Positions 36,120-45,617 of a DNA stretch of 64,000 bases are shown one piece after another. Under the pieces are notes generated by a model. It was not told the origin of the DNA and searched no databases. It was given only the letters and a program-made list of their open reading frames with translations. The DNA is taken from assembly GCF_001909055.1 (NCBI RefSeq), contig NZ_LVWI01000002.1:372001-436000 (forward strand), given 5' to 3'. This DNA comes from Paenibacillus helianthi (GTDB lineage Bacteria; Bacillota; Bacilli; Paenibacillales; Paenibacillaceae). Position 1 is the first letter of the stretch. The number at the start of each line of letters is the position of its first letter. Made by a program: the position numbers and the translations under genes.

Positions 36120-36839
36120 TTACACCATCTTGTTGAACTCTTTGCGCAGCCGCTTGATAATTCTTTTTTCCAGTCGTGAAATGTAAGATTGGGAGATTCC
36201 CAACAGATCGGCAACATCCTTTTGCGTTTTTTCTTCCCCGCCGCGCAGCCCGAAACGCAGCTCCATGATCAGTCTTTCCCGCTCACTGAGCTTTTCCAGC
36301 GCCTTCTGCAGCAGCTTGCGGTCCACCTGCTCTTCAATATTACGGTAGATGGTGTCATTCTCTGTGCCTAGCACATCCGAGAGCAGCAGCTCGTTGCCAT
36401 CCCAGTCGATATTCAGCGGTTCATCAAAAGAAACCTCGCTCCGGGTTTTGCTGTTGCGCCGTAAATACATCAGAATCTCATTTTCAATACAGCGCGAGGC
36501 GTAGGTAGCCAGTTTGATTTTTTTCTCCGGATCAAAGGTGTTAACAGCCTTGATCAAGCCAATCGCCCCGATGGATACGAGATCCTCAATGTTGATGCCG
36601 GTGTTCTCGAATTTGCGGGCAATATAGACTACCAGCCGCAGGTTGCGTTCAATCAGCATGGCTCGTACTGCCGCGTCACCGCTTGAGAGCCGCTGCAGCA
36701 GAAACTCCTCTTCCTCTCTCGTGAGCGGTGGGGGCAATGCCTCGCTTCCACCGATATAATAGATTTCCTGACTTTTCAGCCCCAGCAGAAAAAGCATGCG
36801 GTAATATTGAAGCTGCAGCACAATCTTCCATTTAACCAT
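36120..36839 (-). CDS. sigE: Pro-sigma-E, early mother-cell sigma factor
   Basis: 239 residues. An N-terminal pro-sequence of about 27 residues with a hydrophobic, membrane-seeking stretch ([20 protein letters not shown]) precedes region 2 ([30 protein letters not shown]) and region 4 ([22 protein letters not shown]). SpoIIGA removes the pro-sequence after asymmetric septation. Strong GGAGG site before the ATG. It follows spoIIGA. Confidence 0.97.
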   Translation of the reverse strand: MVKWKIVLQLQYYRMLFLLGLKSQEIYYIGGSEALPPPLTREEEEFLLQRLSSGDAAVRAMLIERNLRLVVYIARKFENTGINIEDLVSIGAIGLIKAVNTFDPEKKIKLATYASRCIENEILMYLRRNSKTRSEVSFDEPLNIDWDGNELLLSDVLGTENDTIYRNIEEQVDRKLLQKALEKLSERERLIMELRFGLRGGEEKTQKDVADLLGISQSYISRLEKRIIKRLRKEFNKMV

Positions 36840-36955
36840 TATTGTTCCTCCTTCAAGAAGTACACCATTGCCCTGAGGTAGTTATTTGTCCCCTGACCCT
36901 TCCGCCACATCTGTTCCAACACGACGGAGTTGTTGCACACAAACTCTGTTCGAGC

Positions 36956-37912
36956 TCAGGAAGGCACCGCCGCCTTTGCAGGGGACTCTCTTTGGGTCAG
37001 GTCAGGATGTATGACCGCCCGGTACGCACCGTCTCCCGACAGTATTCCGCCATCCAGCCCGATGAGGACCCTTTTGCTAAAAAAAGTCTCCTCCCCAAGC
37101 TTTATCGTCACCAGATCCGGCTTCAACGCAAGCATAAATGATGCTCCGCGGTTGATTCCCCTATAGGGCACAAGCCGCAATCTGTCCTGCCAGGCAAAGG
37201 ACTGCCCGTCCGCTTCCAGAAGAAGCTGGTCGGCACTAATCTGGGTAAGCCTTCCTTTCCAGGAGGCCGGAAGATGACCCTCCCACAGTGAAGCCTCCAT
37301 CACCATCACTGGTATCCGGGTCAATGGATCGTTCAGACGGTTCCCGGTGTCCAGCAGGCCTGGACATGACACGCTCACCCCTTCGATCTCTACGCAAACT
37401 TCACCTATATAAGTCTCTAGCTGCTCTCTCCGGGTTCGGGAGGAATGGATCATCTTGAAGAGAAACAGCACCACAGGTAAAAGCGCAAGCACGAACCAAA
37501 ACCCGATTTTCAGCCGGTAAGCTTGGCCGCCCGAGGAGGTGAATAGAATCCCGTTCCAGATGTCGCCCGAGCTCTGCAGCAAATAGTGAACGCCGACAAT
37601 CCCCCCGGCAGCTGCAAAATTAATGATATAGAATGCCCCTAACGCCCGAAGGTAGCTTTGCAGACTTGTGAAACCAAAAGCAATCCACAACATCACTACC
37701 GACAATCCAAACTTGATGATAAAGGTGTACAGGAACGAGAGCTCCGGCACAAACATCATCACCACATACAGTGCGCCAACCAGCGCCGAACTAATGAGCC
37801 GCCACCAAGAGACCTTCTGCTTGACCAGCCAGCCTGTCAGCCACAACAAAATACCATCGATCAGTAAATTGGCGGTGAAAATCAAGTCAATATAAACAAC
37901 CAGCGGATTCAC
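36956..37912 (-). CDS. spoIIGA: SpoIIGA, pro-sigma-E processing protease
   Basis: 318 residues. Five membrane segments fill the first half (from VVYIDLIFTANLLIDGILLWL). The cytoplasmic half has the aspartic protease motif GLLDTGNRLNDPL, in which Asp is the expected catalytic residue of a dimeric retropepsin-like site. It cleaves pro-sigma-E at the septal membrane once signalled by SpoIIR. The start is GTG at 37912 with only a poor, closely spaced ribosome site. It lies directly upstream of its substrate gene sigE. Confidence 0.94.
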   Translation of the reverse strand: MNPLVVYIDLIFTANLLIDGILLWLTGWLVKQKVSWWRLISSALVGALYVVMMFVPELSFLYTFIIKFGLSVVMLWIAFGFTSLQSYLRALGAFYIINFAAAGGIVGVHYLLQSSGDIWNGILFTSSGGQAYRLKIGFWFVLALLPVVLFLFKMIHSSRTRREQLETYIGEVCVEIEGVSVSCPGLLDTGNRLNDPLTRIPVMVMEASLWEGHLPASWKGRLTQISADQLLLEADGQSFAWQDRLRLVPYRGINRGASFMLALKPDLVTIKLGEETFFSKRVLIGLDGGILSGDGAYRAVIHPDLTQRESPAKAAVPS

Positions 37913-38190
37913 CTGCCTGTAAGGTGGTATCTATCCGAAAGACCAAGGTTCCGGCTCTCTATTTGGACGATAAGATTAGTATAGAAAGACTCCCATCCAA
38001 AGTCTGTCTAAACTTGGGGGGCAAACCTGAGGTTTTTTTGTCGGTTTATAGCGTCATGCCAGTTATATGCTACCTTAACTGTAATAAGCGACTCATTCGC
38101 AAAGTCCGACTACTGGAAGCAGCGTAAACAGCTAAGGTATATAGGGAGCTAATGGCCCGCGTTCACTAACTTATCCCTAAACCAAGTAGA

Positions 38191-38265
38191 AAACGGATAC
38201 CATCCATTTAAGGACGGTATCCGTTTCAGCGAGAAATAGCGCGAAGCATATAAATTCTTAATATT
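38191..38265. repeat. Dispersed hairpin repeat, copy 2
   Basis: A long hairpin (AAACGGATACC paired with GGTATCCGTTT, inner TCC/GGA) is followed by AGCGAGAAATAGCGCGAAGC and ATATAAATTCTTA. The tail TAGCGcGAAgCATATAAATT matches copy 1 near 11175-11197 with two differences. In both copies the tail follows the sequence CGTTTC at the end of a hairpin. Confidence 0.6.
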
Positions 38266-38270
38266 TGTAC

Positions 38271-38297
38271 AAAGCCAGCCTTTGTAAGGCTGACTTC
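38271..38297 (-). terminator. Terminator-like hairpin after the Rpn-family gene
   Basis: On the minus strand AGTCAGCC pairs with GGCTGGCT (one G-T pair) over a 7-base loop. Only a short T-rich tail follows. Confidence 0.55.
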
Positions 38298-38318
38298 GGT
38301 TAAGTATACTGGTTTTCA

Positions 38319-39260
38319 TTAGATAGATTGTATTTCTTCTTCTGTCAGACCCGTAGCAGCCTGTATGGATGAGAGGTCCAGCCCCATAGCCAGCAGGTTC
38401 TTTGCTACTTCGAGTTTGCCTTCCTTCAAACCTTCTTTCTTGCCTTCTTTCTTGCCTTCCTTCTTGCCTTCCTTGATCCCTTCTTTGATCCCTTCTTTAA
38501 TCCCTTCCTTGATCCCTTCTTGTTTTCCCTCTTGCATTCCTTTAGCAAAGCCTTCTCTTTGAGCACCGTCTCTTTGCGAGGCTTCATCATGCAAAAACTT
38601 CTGACGGTCTTCATATTTACGCCGGGCTTCAGAATCCTGACTTAAAAATTCCAATGTTTCCATTGCCTTTCTCAAAGCTGGTTCATTCATCCGCAGTACC
38701 TCCCAATTCGAATTGTCGCTCCCTTTCAAAAAAAGCAGCCAATTGACCAAACCGCTCTCACCCGGAACCGCCGGCTGATTCAGCTTAGGGAGCTCCAGGA
38801 AATGAATCTCTATGTCATCTGTCAGTCGTGAACCGCTGATGTCCTCCCGTAGATGAAAGACACTGTGAGTGTGTTCATTAGGTAATACCTTATAATTCAA
38901 GATATTAATCGTTACGCATTTTTTGAGGTCTGTGTACCTGCCGCCAGTCTGCAACTGGCCGGAGTAGCGTTTGCTCCAGTAATATAAGGTCCGCTTCTCC
39001 ATATCATATCTGTTGAACAGCTGCATTTCGATATTGATCAGCTTTCCGTCCTCCGTCTTTGCCCAGATATCAAAGATCGACTGCTTATCCAGCGGGTCAT
39101 CTTTGTCTGTATACGGGTTTAGAAGCACCACCTCGTTCAAGGGAGCGTCTCCGGCATCCATAAGAATACGGTTCAAAAACGCCAGCAACACATCCTTGTT
39201 ACTCTCGCTTGCAAAAATTCTTTTGAATACAAAATCCACCCGGGGGTCCAGCAATTCCAT
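38319..39260 (-). CDS. Rpn-family (PD-(D/E)XK) recombination-promoting nuclease-like protein
   Basis: 313 residues. The N-terminal half is a PD-(D/E)XK nuclease domain of the Rpn/transposase_31 type: LLDPRVDFVFKRIFASESNK, LNPYTDKDDPLDKQSIFDIWA, then INIEMQLFNRYDMEKRTLYYW, where Asp and the E-x-Q pair are the likely catalytic residues. The C-terminal part is a run of EGIKEG/KEGKKEG units from about residue 240 to 275, forming a very charged helix, followed by LLAMGLDLSSIQAATGLTEEEI, a typical family tail. GGGAG is 8 bases before the ATG at 39260. Relatives promote RecA-independent recombination or act as toxins. It interrupts the core block between spoIIGA and ftsZ, so it is probably mobile cargo. 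Confidence 0.88.
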   Translation of the reverse strand: MELLDPRVDFVFKRIFASESNKDVLLAFLNRILMDAGDAPLNEVVLLNPYTDKDDPLDKQSIFDIWAKTEDGKLINIEMQLFNRYDMEKRTLYYWSKRYSGQLQTGGRYTDLKKCVTINILNYKVLPNEHTHSVFHLREDISGSRLTDDIEIHFLELPKLNQPAVPGESGLVNWLLFLKGSDNSNWEVLRMNEPALRKAMETLEFLSQDSEARRKYEDRQKFLHDEASQRDGAQREGFAKGMQEGKQEGIKEGIKEGIKEGIKEGKKEGKKEGKKEGLKEGKLEVAKNLLAMGLDLSSIQAATGLTEEEIQSI

Positions 39261-39302
39261 TATATCCACTCCCGTTATTCGTATTATATCAGCTTAAAAA
39301 AC

Positions 39303-39350
39303 AAAAAAACACCGTATCCGGCCATAGCAATCTGCTATCCGGATACGGTG
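39303..39350 (-). terminator. Terminator of the division cluster after ftsZ
   Basis: CACCGTATCCGG pairs perfectly with CCGGATACGGTG, and an inner ATAGCA/TGCTAT stem continues the hairpin. Seven T follow on the minus strand. Confidence 0.93.
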
Positions 39351-39379
39351 CTTCCGTAAACGTGTATGTGTCTCTTTGT

Positions 39380-40489
39380 CTAATCGTTGTTGCCGCGTGT
39401 GCGGTTGCGCAGGAACGTCGGGATGTCGAGCTGGTCAGAGGTTGTCTGATTGCCAAAAGGACGCAGGTTGGCGTTCTTGTCAGCGGCAGGCTCACTGCTA
39501 GTTGCCGGGCGTCGGTTAGGCGCAACAGGGGATGCCTTATGTTCAAAGCCGGTAGCAATCACCGTAACTTTAATTTCATCCTTCATACTCTCCTCAATCA
39601 TGGCCCCGAAAATCATATTGACTTCAGGATCAGAAGCGAAATTCACAATCTCGGCAGCTTCGTTGACTTCATACAAGGAGAGGTTCGAACCGCCAGTAAT
39701 ATTCATGATTATGCCGCGCGCACCTTCAATAGAAGTTTCGAGCAGTGGGCTCATAATGGCTTTGCGGGCCGCTTCCGAGGCACGGTTCTCACCGGTGGCA
39801 ATTCCGATGCCCATCAATGCCGAACCGCGTTCTGTCATAATCGTCTTCACATCGGCAAAGTCAAGGTTGATCAGACCCGGAACGGCAATAAGATCGGAGA
39901 TCCCTTGCACCGCTTGCCGGAGCACGTTGTCCGCTTCGCGGAAGGCTTCCAGCATCGGTGTTTTCTTGTCGACAATTTCAAGCAACCGGTCATTCGGAAT
40001 GACGATAAGGGTATCTACCTTTTCCTTCAACGCTTCAATACCAAATTCTGCCTGGTTGGAACGTTTTCTTCCTTCAAAAGTAAACGGACGCGTCACAACG
40101 CCAACCGTCAGCGCTCCGCATTCTCTGGCAATTTCAGCAATTACAGGTGCAGCCCCTGTACCTGTACCGCCACCCATGCCCGCGGTCACAAATACCATAT
40201 CTGCACCCTTGAGCGTATTGGAAATCAGATCGCGGGATTCTTCGGCCGCTTTCTTGCCAACCTCTGGATTGGCGCCAGCGCCTAGTCCACGGGTAAGCTT
40301 ATCCCCGATTTGCAGTTTATGCTCCGATTTGGCCATATGCAGCGCTTGGGCATCTGTATTAACCGTGATGAATTCAACACCCTGAACGCCATTTTCAATC
40401 ATCCGGTTGACAGCATTGCTTCCGCCGCCGCCAACGCCGATGACTTTTATTTGCGCCAAGCTCCCCATTTCAAAATCAAATTCCAACAT
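39380..40489 (-). CDS. ftsZ: FtsZ, tubulin-like division GTPase
   Basis: 369 residues. The GTP-binding tubulin signature is [18 protein letters not shown] near residue 105; the N-terminal [14 protein letters not shown] and T7-loop region ([13 protein letters not shown]) are intact. A variable linker leads to the C-terminal peptide [16 protein letters not shown], which binds FtsA, SepF and other partners. AGGGGGAG lies upstream of the ATG at 40489. It assembles the Z ring; it is the last gene of the cluster. Confidence 0.98.
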   Translation of the reverse strand: MLEFDFEMGSLAQIKVIGVGGGGSNAVNRMIENGVQGVEFITVNTDAQALHMAKSEHKLQIGDKLTRGLGAGANPEVGKKAAEESRDLISNTLKGADMVFVTAGMGGGTGTGAAPVIAEIARECGALTVGVVTRPFTFEGRKRSNQAEFGIEALKEKVDTLIVIPNDRLLEIVDKKTPMLEAFREADNVLRQAVQGISDLIAVPGLINLDFADVKTIMTERGSALMGIGIATGENRASEAARKAIMSPLLETSIEGARGIIMNITGGSNLSLYEVNEAAEIVNFASDPEVNMIFGAMIEESMKDEIKVTVIATGFEHKASPVAPNRRPATSSEPAADKNANLRPFGNQTTSDQLDIPTFLRNRTRGNND

Positions 40490-40552
40490 ATTGTTCCATC
40501 TCCCCCTAGAATAGTGCTTGGATGGCCGGTCCAAGTATATCTGGACTTACAC

Positions 40553-41818
40553 TTATATGAACTCGCTGAACATATTCTTAAGACGTTCCACCAAACCGGG
40601 CTTCTTCCCGGTATCTTGGCTTGGAACGGCGTTCTGCTTGTTTCGGTTGACCGTTTTCTTATTGCCGTTTCCTCCGCCACTGTTGCGTCCCCGGTAACTG
40701 CGGACAACATTGTGCAGGATGCCTACACCACCGGTGAAACCAGGGTCCCGGACACCGATATAATCAGGCACAGCTATGCGTACGGAGGCAGATAGTTCAG
40801 TTTGCGCCACCTTCAGAACACCAGGCATGGATACAGTTCCACCCGTAAGTATATAACCTCCGGGAAGCTCCGTGTAACCAAGCCGTTTCACTTCTTGGCG
40901 GATCAGATGAAAAATCTCCTGCACTCTTGGCTCGATAATTGCAGCCAAATCTTCCTGGTTGAACTCTTTTTCAACATTGCTTCCGATACGTAACACCTTG
41001 AATACTACATCCGAAGCGGCATCATCAACCCAAGCGCAGCCATACTTCAGCTTGACCTTCTCTGCCTGGTCTGTAAGTGTCCGAAGTCCGTAAGCAATAT
41101 CATTCGTTACAAATTCTCCGCCGATCGGAATCGTGGATGTTGCACAAAGGGAACCCTCTTCATATACGGCTATCGTAGTTGAACCTGCACCGATGTCTAC
41201 CAGTACAGCGCCCATTGATTTCTCATCTTTGGAAAGCGCCAATCCACCGGCTCCAAGAGACATCAGCACAAGATCTTTAACTTTCAGTCCTGATTTCTCT
41301 ACACAGCGAAGCAGATTATGTATTGGCGTTTTGGCTCCGGTAATGATCGTTGCCTCAACTTCCAGACGGACACCGATCATTCCGCGCGGATCCTGGATAC
41401 CTTCAAGACCGTCTACGATATATTGTTTGGCGACAACATCAATCACTTCGCGTTCAGGAGGCAGTGCGATAACTTCCGCAGCTTTAATTACCCGGTCAAT
41501 GTCATCCTCACCAATTTCACGGTCCTCATTCTGAACGGCTACAACACCGTGACTGGACTGCAGTCCGATATGATTGCCGGATATGCCGACGTAGACCTCG
41601 GAAATCTGGATGCCTACCATTTGCTCCGCATGGTCTACCGCACTTTTGATCGATTGGACAGTCTGGTCGATATCGACTATCGCACCTTTCCGTATTCCTT
41701 CTGAATCAGCAGATCCAACGCCAATAATATTAAAGGTTCCATTGGTAACTTCCCCAATTATAGCCCGAACTTTGGATGTACCGATGTCCAAACTAACAAT
41801 GATGTCATTGTTGCTCAA
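40553..41818 (-). CDS. ftsA: FtsA, actin-like membrane tether of FtsZ
   Basis: 421 residues. Actin-fold ATPase motifs SLDIGTSKVRAIIGEV (phosphate 1), VLVDIGAGSTTIAVYEEG (phosphate 2) and YILTGGTVSMPG (adenosine), with the SHS2-type 1C domain in between. A basic linker ends in the amphipathic membrane helix LVERLKNMFSEFI. It is 63 bases upstream of ftsZ. Confidence 0.97.
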   Translation of the reverse strand: MSNNDIIVSLDIGTSKVRAIIGEVTNGTFNIIGVGSADSEGIRKGAIVDIDQTVQSIKSAVDHAEQMVGIQISEVYVGISGNHIGLQSSHGVVAVQNEDREIGEDDIDRVIKAAEVIALPPEREVIDVVAKQYIVDGLEGIQDPRGMIGVRLEVEATIITGAKTPIHNLLRCVEKSGLKVKDLVLMSLGAGGLALSKDEKSMGAVLVDIGAGSTTIAVYEEGSLCATSTIPIGGEFVTNDIAYGLRTLTDQAEKVKLKYGCAWVDDAASDVVFKVLRIGSNVEKEFNQEDLAAIIEPRVQEIFHLIRQEVKRLGYTELPGGYILTGGTVSMPGVLKVAQTELSASVRIAVPDYIGVRDPGFTGGVGILHNVVRSYRGRNSGGGNGNKKTVNRNKQNAVPSQDTGKKPGLVERLKNMFSEFI

Positions 41819-42163
41819 GCTCTATGGCACCTCCTGTTATGATCAAAATAGATGGTGAAGCCAGTAAAACAGTTTGCTCCCGGTCCCGGGAAACTTCTCT
41901 GTACATATTCAACATACCTAATCCTTTCCCTCTTTTTTCTACAAATTTTTTGAGTGGAATAATATAACAAGCATTCCGCATAAACATAGATGCTTTCCTA
42001 AAACCATGAAACTAGAAGACTATAAAGTTAAAATAAGTGTATTCAAGAAGCATCATCCATATTTACGGCATTAGTTCAAAAAATCCGGAGAAAAAAGAGG
42101 GATCCAGCTTATTGCCCGTAAATCCGATTGTAGCATTTTTCCCGCTCTATTAGTAGGGACTAT
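41819..42163. other. Intergenic region between divIB and ftsA
   Basis: About 345 bases, AT-rich, with no gene. It is the longest gap in the division cluster and the likely place for extra promoters driving ftsA-ftsZ, for example during sporulation. I could not identify a convincing promoter pair by eye. Confidence 0.5.
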
Positions 42164-42928
42164 TTACTCTTGTGTGTCTGCTTTGTCCTCATTTGTTTCT
42201 TGTGGAGCTTGAAACGGAACATATGAATCGGCTTCCAGCATCTTAATCAGTCCGGGCTCCTCGGTCTCAATGACCTGATTCAAATATTCCACCTTATCCT
42301 TAAGCAGAGAAATCGCCGTTATGACTTCAAAATGCGAACGTGTATAAAGCTTAATCCGGTCCGGAAAGGATAGCGTCGGTGAAGGTACGATCTCGGAGAT
42401 ATCACCGGTCAATTCATTGGGAATGCTGGCGAGCACTTGGCACAGCTTGGCCTTATAAGGGTCCTTAGCGTCCCAGCCTGTCAGAATAGGCTTCTCCACC
42501 GCAATTCCGGACTCATTCACGCCTACAGCCGCCCCGCTGGACAGAATGGCTTCAAGCTCACCGGACGGGTCCAATTCATAAGCAACTGCAGGATATTCCT
42601 TGATAGTAATGGTAACCGTGCCAGGGAAACTTTTGCTTACCGAAGCCTCCTGGATGGTCTTAAGCTCCTTCAGGGAATTCTTCACTGAAGTCTTAGAGAC
42701 GGCAAAGAACTGTCCTCCGACCGAAAGCCCGCTTTGGGATATCAGCTCTTCCCGGGTCGTGTACTTATTACCCTGAAAGTGAATCTCTGTAATACGGCTG
42801 AGCGACGAACGGAAAAAAATCACAGCCAGCAGCGCAATAAACAGCAGCAGCAGGATCATTGTGACCTTCCGGCTCATTTTTTTGCTTGGCTTGTCCTCTT
42901 TAAGCAGAGGTAAACGGGTTTTAGGCAT
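42164..42928 (-). CDS. divIB: DivIB/FtsQ division protein
   Basis: 254 residues: a short basic cytoplasmic tail, one membrane segment (VTMILLLLFIALLAVIFF), a POTRA domain (ITEIHFQGNKYTTREELISQ) and the FtsQ/DivIB beta domain (GTVTITIKEYPAVAYEL). It joins FtsL and DivIC in the septal complex that activates the SEDS-PBP pair. The ATG at 42928 has GGAG 8 bases upstream; the ATG two codons earlier is too close. Confidence 0.92.
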   Translation of the reverse strand: MPKTRLPLLKEDKPSKKMSRKVTMILLLLFIALLAVIFFRSSLSRITEIHFQGNKYTTREELISQSGLSVGGQFFAVSKTSVKNSLKELKTIQEASVSKSFPGTVTITIKEYPAVAYELDPSGELEAILSSGAAVGVNESGIAVEKPILTGWDAKDPYKAKLCQVLASIPNELTGDISEIVPSPTLSFPDRIKLYTRSHFEVITAISLLKDKVEYLNQVIETEEPGLIKMLEADSYVPFQAPQETNEDKADTQE

Positions 42929-42993
42929 TCTCATATCTCCGTAATAAGGCCCTGTCTCCTTCCCTCGCGTGAAGCCGAAGGAGACAGGGAGCT

Positions 42994-44277
42994 TTAATTG
43001 GCCAAATCTAACGGACCCGGCACAGGTACTTTGCGGCTGATGCGTGCTCCAAGCTTCTGGAACAGCTTCTCAATGCCATCATATCCGCGGTCAATATGGT
43101 GCGCCTGCTCAACTACCGTAGTACCTTGAGCTGCGAGTCCAGCGATCACCAGGGCAGCCCCTGCCCTCAGGTCGGTAGCTTCTACCGTAGCTCCGTATAA
43201 CCTCTGCACCCCGCGTATGAATGCACGGTTCAGATCAATAGAGATATCCGCCCCCATACGGGCCATTTCCTCTACATGCTTGAAGCGTCCCTCGAATACA
43301 GTCTCTTTGATCACACTGAATCCGTCGGCCAGTGACAGCAGTACCATCACTTGAGACTGCAAGTCTGTGGGAAAGGAAGGGTAAGGAGATGTTACGATTC
43401 TCTCTACCGCACGGGGACGTCCCATACAGCTGATATTAATTATATCATTGCACACTGTAATTTGAACACCAGCCCGTCTGAGCACATGAATAAGCGAGGT
43501 TAAATGCCCGGCATTCGTATGGGTCAATGTCACATTTCCACGTGTCGCAGCCGCTGCGATCATCACTGTACCGGCTACAATCCGGTCCGGGATCACCTCG
43601 TAGCTGCAGGGTTGCAGTTTTTTGACCCCTTGAATCGTAATCGTATCGGTACCTGCGCCTATGATCTGAGCACCCATTTTGTTCAGATAATTCTGAAGAT
43701 CCTGAATTTCAGGTTCTCTGGCTGCGCCCGATATCGTTGTAGTGCCTTCAGCCATGGCAGCCGCCATCATAATATTCTCCGTCGCTCCGACACTCGGATA
43801 ATCCAGATGAATATCGCTTCCCGTCAGCTTGGCAGCCCGGCAGGAGATCCGTCCGTTAACTTCCTCAATCTCCGCACCAAGCTGTTTGAGCCCCTGGAGG
43901 TGAAGGTCAATCTTGCGTTCACCGATCGCACAGCCTCCCGGCTGGTAAATCGTCACCTCGCCAAATCTGCATAACAGCGGCCCCATCAGAAAAATTGAGG
44001 ATCTCATCTGCCGCATCAGATCCTCTGGAACATGGGATGTATCCACAGACGAAGTATCCATCGTTACTGTATCGTCCTCGTGAGTGCAACTGCACCCCAG
44101 CCGTTCCAGAATGTGCAGCATTGTCTCAATGTCCAGCAGCTTCGGCACATTATGCAGTGAGTGAACTCCTTCGGCAAGCAGGCTAGCCGCCAGAATCGGC
44201 AGTGCCGCATTTTTTGCTCCATGGATACGTATGGTGCCTGACAGGGGGGTTCCGCCCTCAATCACCAATTTGTCCAA
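42994..44277 (-). CDS. murA: UDP-N-acetylglucosamine 1-carboxyvinyltransferase
   Basis: Transfers enolpyruvate from PEP to UDP-GlcNAc, the committed step of peptidoglycan synthesis. 427 residues. The catalytic Cys is present in PGGCAIGERKIDLHL near residue 116, so the enzyme is of the fosfomycin-sensitive type. GGAGGTGA is followed by TTG at 44277, which I take as the start because it gives the normal N-terminus (DKLVIEGGTPLSGTIRIHGA); the longer frame has no site. It occupies the place that murB has in Bacillus, between murG and divIB. Confidence 0.94.
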   Translation of the reverse strand: MDKLVIEGGTPLSGTIRIHGAKNAALPILAASLLAEGVHSLHNVPKLLDIETMLHILERLGCSCTHEDDTVTMDTSSVDTSHVPEDLMRQMRSSIFLMGPLLCRFGEVTIYQPGGCAIGERKIDLHLQGLKQLGAEIEEVNGRISCRAAKLTGSDIHLDYPSVGATENIMMAAAMAEGTTTISGAAREPEIQDLQNYLNKMGAQIIGAGTDTITIQGVKKLQPCSYEVIPDRIVAGTVMIAAAATRGNVTLTHTNAGHLTSLIHVLRRAGVQITVCNDIINISCMGRPRAVERIVTSPYPSFPTDLQSQVMVLLSLADGFSVIKETVFEGRFKHVEEMARMGADISIDLNRAFIRGVQRLYGATVEATDLRAGAALVIAGLAAQGTTVVEQAHHIDRGYDGIEKLFQKLGARISRKVPVPGPLDLAN

Positions 44278-44496
44278 TGTATCACCTCCGAGATTACCGC
44301 TCACCCACCACAAGCACTTCCTGTACAAAAATCAATTACGGTCAGGAAAAGCTGTCCGTGTCCGCATTTCATGGACCGGAAGTGCTCTGGGTGATAGTCA
44401 CGATTATAGGATTATCCTATGTTCGTGCCCTCGGGTGTGTGACAGTGAAGACCAATAACAGGAAGCGTCTTCCAGCCTGCTGGAAGCAAGTCTCCA

Positions 44497-45612
44497 CTAC
44501 GACTTCCGCATTGCGGCCAGCCTGCGCAGCTCGCTAACGACAAGTGCCGCAGAATCCCTTTTGCCTAAACGCCGCGAGGCTTCAGACATTTGCTTGCGAA
44601 CGGACTCCACACTGATAATTTTCTGTACAGCCTCCATCAGTGTCTGGCCGTTCAAATCCTTCTCAAGCAGCACGACAGATGCCCCTTCACGTTCCAATTG
44701 TCTTGCATTCGCCTCCTGGTGATTATTCGTCACGTTAGGGGACGGGATTAAAACAGAGGGAATACCTAGTGCTGTAATTTCAGCCAGAAATGAAGCGCCT
44801 GCCCGGTTCACAATAAGAGAAGTACAAGCCAGCACCTCAGGCATATTATGGATGTAAGGGAGAAGATGCAGCCAATTCGGCACGCCCCCCAGCTTTTCGC
44901 GCAGAGCTTTGCGGGTTTCTTCGAAATAGGACTCACCAGTTACATATACATAATGAACACCATTACCCTTACCCACAAATGGAGCCATCTCAATCATAGC
45001 CTGATTTATGGCTCTTGCTCCGCCGCTGCCGCCGACCATCAGAACCACCGTACTGCCCTCAGGAATACCGAGTGAAGCAAAGCCGCGCTGGGGGTTCGCA
45101 GTGGTTACAGTGGTCGCCCGGGGATTCCCGGTATAGATTACATGTTTCCCGCCGGGAAACGCCGACTCCGTTCCTTCAAAGCTAACGGCAACCGTATCGG
45201 CATAACGGCTGAGAAAACGGTTCGTCAGCCCCGGTATCGCGTTCTGCTCATGAATAAGGGTAGGAATGCCAAGTTTGGAGGCCGCATAAACCACCGGTCC
45301 GCATACGTAACCGCCGGTGCCGATCACGACATCCGGCTTAAATTCCCTGAGCATTGCCTTGGAGGCTTTGACCCCTTTCAGAAAACGCATCACAGTCTTC
45401 ACATTGTCCATAGATAGCTTGCGGCGGAAACCTGTGATATCAATCGATTTGAACGGAAGATTCTCTTGCGGAACCAGCTTGCTCTCCAGCCCACGCTTTC
45501 CGCCAATATACAGAAAAGCCGAGCCTTCTTCTTCCGCTTCCAGTTGCCTTGCAACAGCGACAGCAGGATAGATATGTCCGCCTGTGCCGCCGCCGCTTAA
45601 TACGATACGCAT
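44497..45612 (-). CDS. murG: MurG, lipid II-forming N-acetylglucosaminyltransferase
   Basis: Adds GlcNAc to lipid I on the inner membrane face to give lipid II. 371 residues of the GT-B fold: G-loop SGGGTGGHIYPAVAVARQL at the N-terminus, a second glycine-rich loop VGGSGGARAINQAM near 190, and the UDP-GlcNAc site NRAGASFLAEITALGIPSVL. GAGGTGAAA lies before the ATG at 45612; the frame open further upstream overlaps ftsW and is not used. Confidence 0.97.
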   Translation of the reverse strand: MRIVLSGGGTGGHIYPAVAVARQLEAEEEGSAFLYIGGKRGLESKLVPQENLPFKSIDITGFRRKLSMDNVKTVMRFLKGVKASKAMLREFKPDVVIGTGGYVCGPVVYAASKLGIPTLIHEQNAIPGLTNRFLSRYADTVAVSFEGTESAFPGGKHVIYTGNPRATTVTTANPQRGFASLGIPEGSTVVLMVGGSGGARAINQAMIEMAPFVGKGNGVHYVYVTGESYFEETRKALREKLGGVPNWLHLLPYIHNMPEVLACTSLIVNRAGASFLAEITALGIPSVLIPSPNVTNNHQEANARQLEREGASVVLLEKDLNGQTLMEAVQKIISVESVRKQMSEASRRLGKRDSAALVVSELRRLAAMRKS

Positions 45613-45617
45613 GTCTT

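Larger units (their letters stand above)
37913..38318. other. Intergenic region between spoIIGA and the Rpn-family gene
   Basis: About 400 bases. It should contain the spoIIGA promoter, but no clear pair of boxes is seen. Its right part is the dispersed hairpin repeat (38191-38265) and a terminator-like hairpin (38271-38297) beyond the Rpn-family gene. No gene is supported. Confidence 0.5.

Noticed and set aside
38036..38046. Possible Spo0A box (TTTGTCGG) upstream of spoIIGA
   Set aside because: Matches only part of the TGTCGAA consensus and no sigma-A boxes are placed around it.
37924..38127. 67-codon plus-strand ORF between spoIIGA and the Rpn-family gene
   Set aside because: No ribosome site, no recognisable domain, overlaps the expected spoIIGA promoter region.
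41940..41990. Possible sigma-H promoter upstream of ftsA (AGGAAAG ... GGAAT)
   Set aside because: The spacing between the two boxes is about two bases longer than in known sigma-H promoters.
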